DNA of 64,000 nucleotides from Closterium sp. Naga37s-1 (taxonomy: Eukaryota; Streptophyta; Zygnematophyceae; Desmidiales; Closteriaceae), in the NCBI GenBank assembly GCA_947471745.1, contig CANJKZ010000960.1, positions 1,116,001 through 1,180,000 of the forward strand, in the 5' to 3' direction. Below, one piece after another: positions 62,867 through 64,000 of the stretch. The notes below the pieces were generated by a model. That model had not been told where the DNA came from. It was given only the letters and a program-made list of their open reading frames with translations, and did no database searches. Both the position numbers and the translations under genes were made by a program. The first letter of the stretch is position 1. Each line of letters opens with the position of its first letter.

Positions 62867-64000
62867 TGGTCGACCATTTTTGAAAGCTCGTCGGCATGTG
62901 AGTTGAGCTCGCGCGGAATCCGTTCGATGAACAAGCGCGTGCCGAGCTCCATGCATGTACGGATGATGCTCTTGCAGGCCGTTGTGAGGTGCCACCTTTG
63001 CAAAGGATGAAGAATACGCCTTGGTTGTCCTCACGTACGAGAACGTGTTTCTGCTTGATCTTGTTGGCGTACGTTTGGAGCGCCCAAAGGACACCTTCGA
63101 TCTCCCGCCGCGTGCTAGACGTTGCTCGTAGCGGCTCTGACATGGTTGTGCTAGCTTCTTCAAGGCCACCAGGGAATGTGGTCAGAGTGGCGCCCCAACC
63201 GTGAGAGCTGGCATCGACATGGATTACTGCATCGTAGCTGTTCCGGACGTGAAAAGGTGCACTGTTGAACCGGTCAAACTCCTCAAGCCAAAAGTGTAGC
63301 TCCGCTGCTGCGGATGGGGGAATGACCATGCTGCTTTTCCATGACGGTGCATTGTTGATCACTTGTAACATTGCGTGGCTGAATGCACGGGCGGTCGCGC
63401 CGAGTGCGACACCGATTGATGCGAGCATGCCTGTGATTCTAGCCACGTGGCGGACCGGGACTGGTCGGCACGCATTGCTTGCGCTCAGGAGGTTCTGGAT
63501 GGTTGAATGTAGCGAGGCTCGTCGGTCGGGACCGATGGAGAATCGGCCGGTGTCTGTCTCAAGTTCTACACCCAAGAATTGGAGGCGTTGTGATGGTGAC
63601 AGCTGTGATTTCTTCACGTTTATCACAAGTCCTGCCTCTTTAAGGTCCAATATCACCTGCTTCAGATTGCTTGCGCATGGGCTTTCGACTGGCATAGAAA
63701 TAAAATGTCATCCACATAAGGTATGACTCAGATGCCTTGTTCTCGCCAACGCCAAGCTAGCTGCTTGATCAACTGCGTGAAAACGAATGGAGCTGTCGCG
63801 AGGCCAAATGGCAGTGAACGGAATGCGTACGTGCGCTTGTCGAATTCGAAGCCAAGGAACTTCCAGCATGATGGGTGGATGTCCATGTGGTGGTATCCAG
63901 ACTTAAGGTCAATGGAGAACATCCAGTCCCCAACGCGTGCCAGGTCGGCCACACGGCTGAGCCCCTCGTACTTGAACTTGGGGACAATCAAGTTGGCGTT
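62867..64000 (-). pseudogene. DIRS X reverse transcriptase and RNase H
   Basis: RT begins before the window: FSIDLKSGYHHMDIHP, FGLATAPFVFTQL, then TGA at 63728-63730 and the catalytic PYVDDILF (about 63720-63700). After a frameshift near 63700: LGVELETDTGRFSI, and RNase H Asp in IHVDASSHGWGA, Glu in REIEGVLWAL and Asp in REDNQGV. A second frameshift near 63000 precedes the RNase H end RIPRELNSHADELSK (about 62940-62880). The order RT-RNase H without integrase is the DIRS layout. Confidence 0.82.

Larger units (their letters stand above)
49420..64000 (-). mobile_element. DIRS-type retroelement X, split by E7/E6
   Basis: Minus-strand element with RT/RNase H at 62867-64000 (continuing beyond the window) and tyrosine recombinase at 49450-50507. 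Coding content joins across the copia nest: RNase H end, then the region leading to the recombinase. The nest is bounded by TGGTC (50503-50507 and 62867-62871). DIRS elements integrate through a tyrosine recombinase rather than a DDE integrase and lack ordinary LTRs; terminal repeats are not visible here. Confidence 0.8.

Noticed and set aside
1..64000. tRNA or rRNA genes
   Set aside because: I saw no cloverleaf-like or rRNA-like stretch; the only tRNA-related sequences are the short primer-binding sites.

Overview
The window is transposable-element sequence throughout; I see no clear ordinary host gene. It looks like nuclear DNA of a eukaryote in the green lineage, probably outside the flowering plants. 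The reasons are the swarm of Ty1/copia elements primed by the initiator-tRNA complement TGGTATCAGAGC, a DIRS-type tyrosine-recombinase retroelement (a group I associate with green algae and early land plants, not angiosperms), an intron-bearing hAT-like gene, and high GC. A streptophyte alga is my best guess, but this is inference.

Layout. (1) 1-6582: right-hand remains, all on the + strand, of five copia copies (A, B, C, D, E) stacked like nested dolls around a minus-strand Ty3/gypsy pol fragment (3544-5280). (2) 6583-7404: GC-rich low-complexity DNA and an AT-richer spacer. (3) 7405-10215, minus: a decayed hAT-transposase-like gene with recognisable GT-AG introns. (4) 11011-28915: copia element H on the + strand, with its own 435-bp LTR, split by copies E1 (11694-19101), E2 (21293-28446) and E3 (from 28916). 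E1 and E2 have matching 5-bp target duplications, and removing E2 joins H in frame. (5) 28916-44664: E3, cut by E4 (34677-41337), then a 3.3-kb block (E3b) almost identical to the middle of E3. Both E3b borders lack LTRs and target duplications. (6) 44665 to about 49420: E5, a different copia lineage with a normal zinc knuckle. (7) About 49440-64000: a minus-strand DIRS element X whose recombinase (49450-50507) and RT/RNase H (62867-64000) are separated by copia E7 (50508-62866), whose 3' LTR in turn holds E6 (50617-55490).

The dominant family (A-E, E1-E4, E6, E7) has an unusual design: LTRs of only about 126-134 bp; one gag-pol ORF of about 2,000 codons; a CX13CX3HX4C motif in place of a classical CCHC knuckle; a Gly-rich gag tail; an Ala/Gly/Pro/Glu-rich linker between integrase and RT; a conserved 200-250 nt 3' UTR with three predicted hairpins running into the polypurine tract; and a GC-rich tandem-repeat leader between the primer-binding site and gag that differs in sequence from copy to copy. 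E1 is the only fully open copy and looks potentially autonomous. E6 is an internally deleted derivative with near-identical LTRs, so it was probably mobilised in trans. The others carry premature stops, frameshifts or lost catalytic residues.
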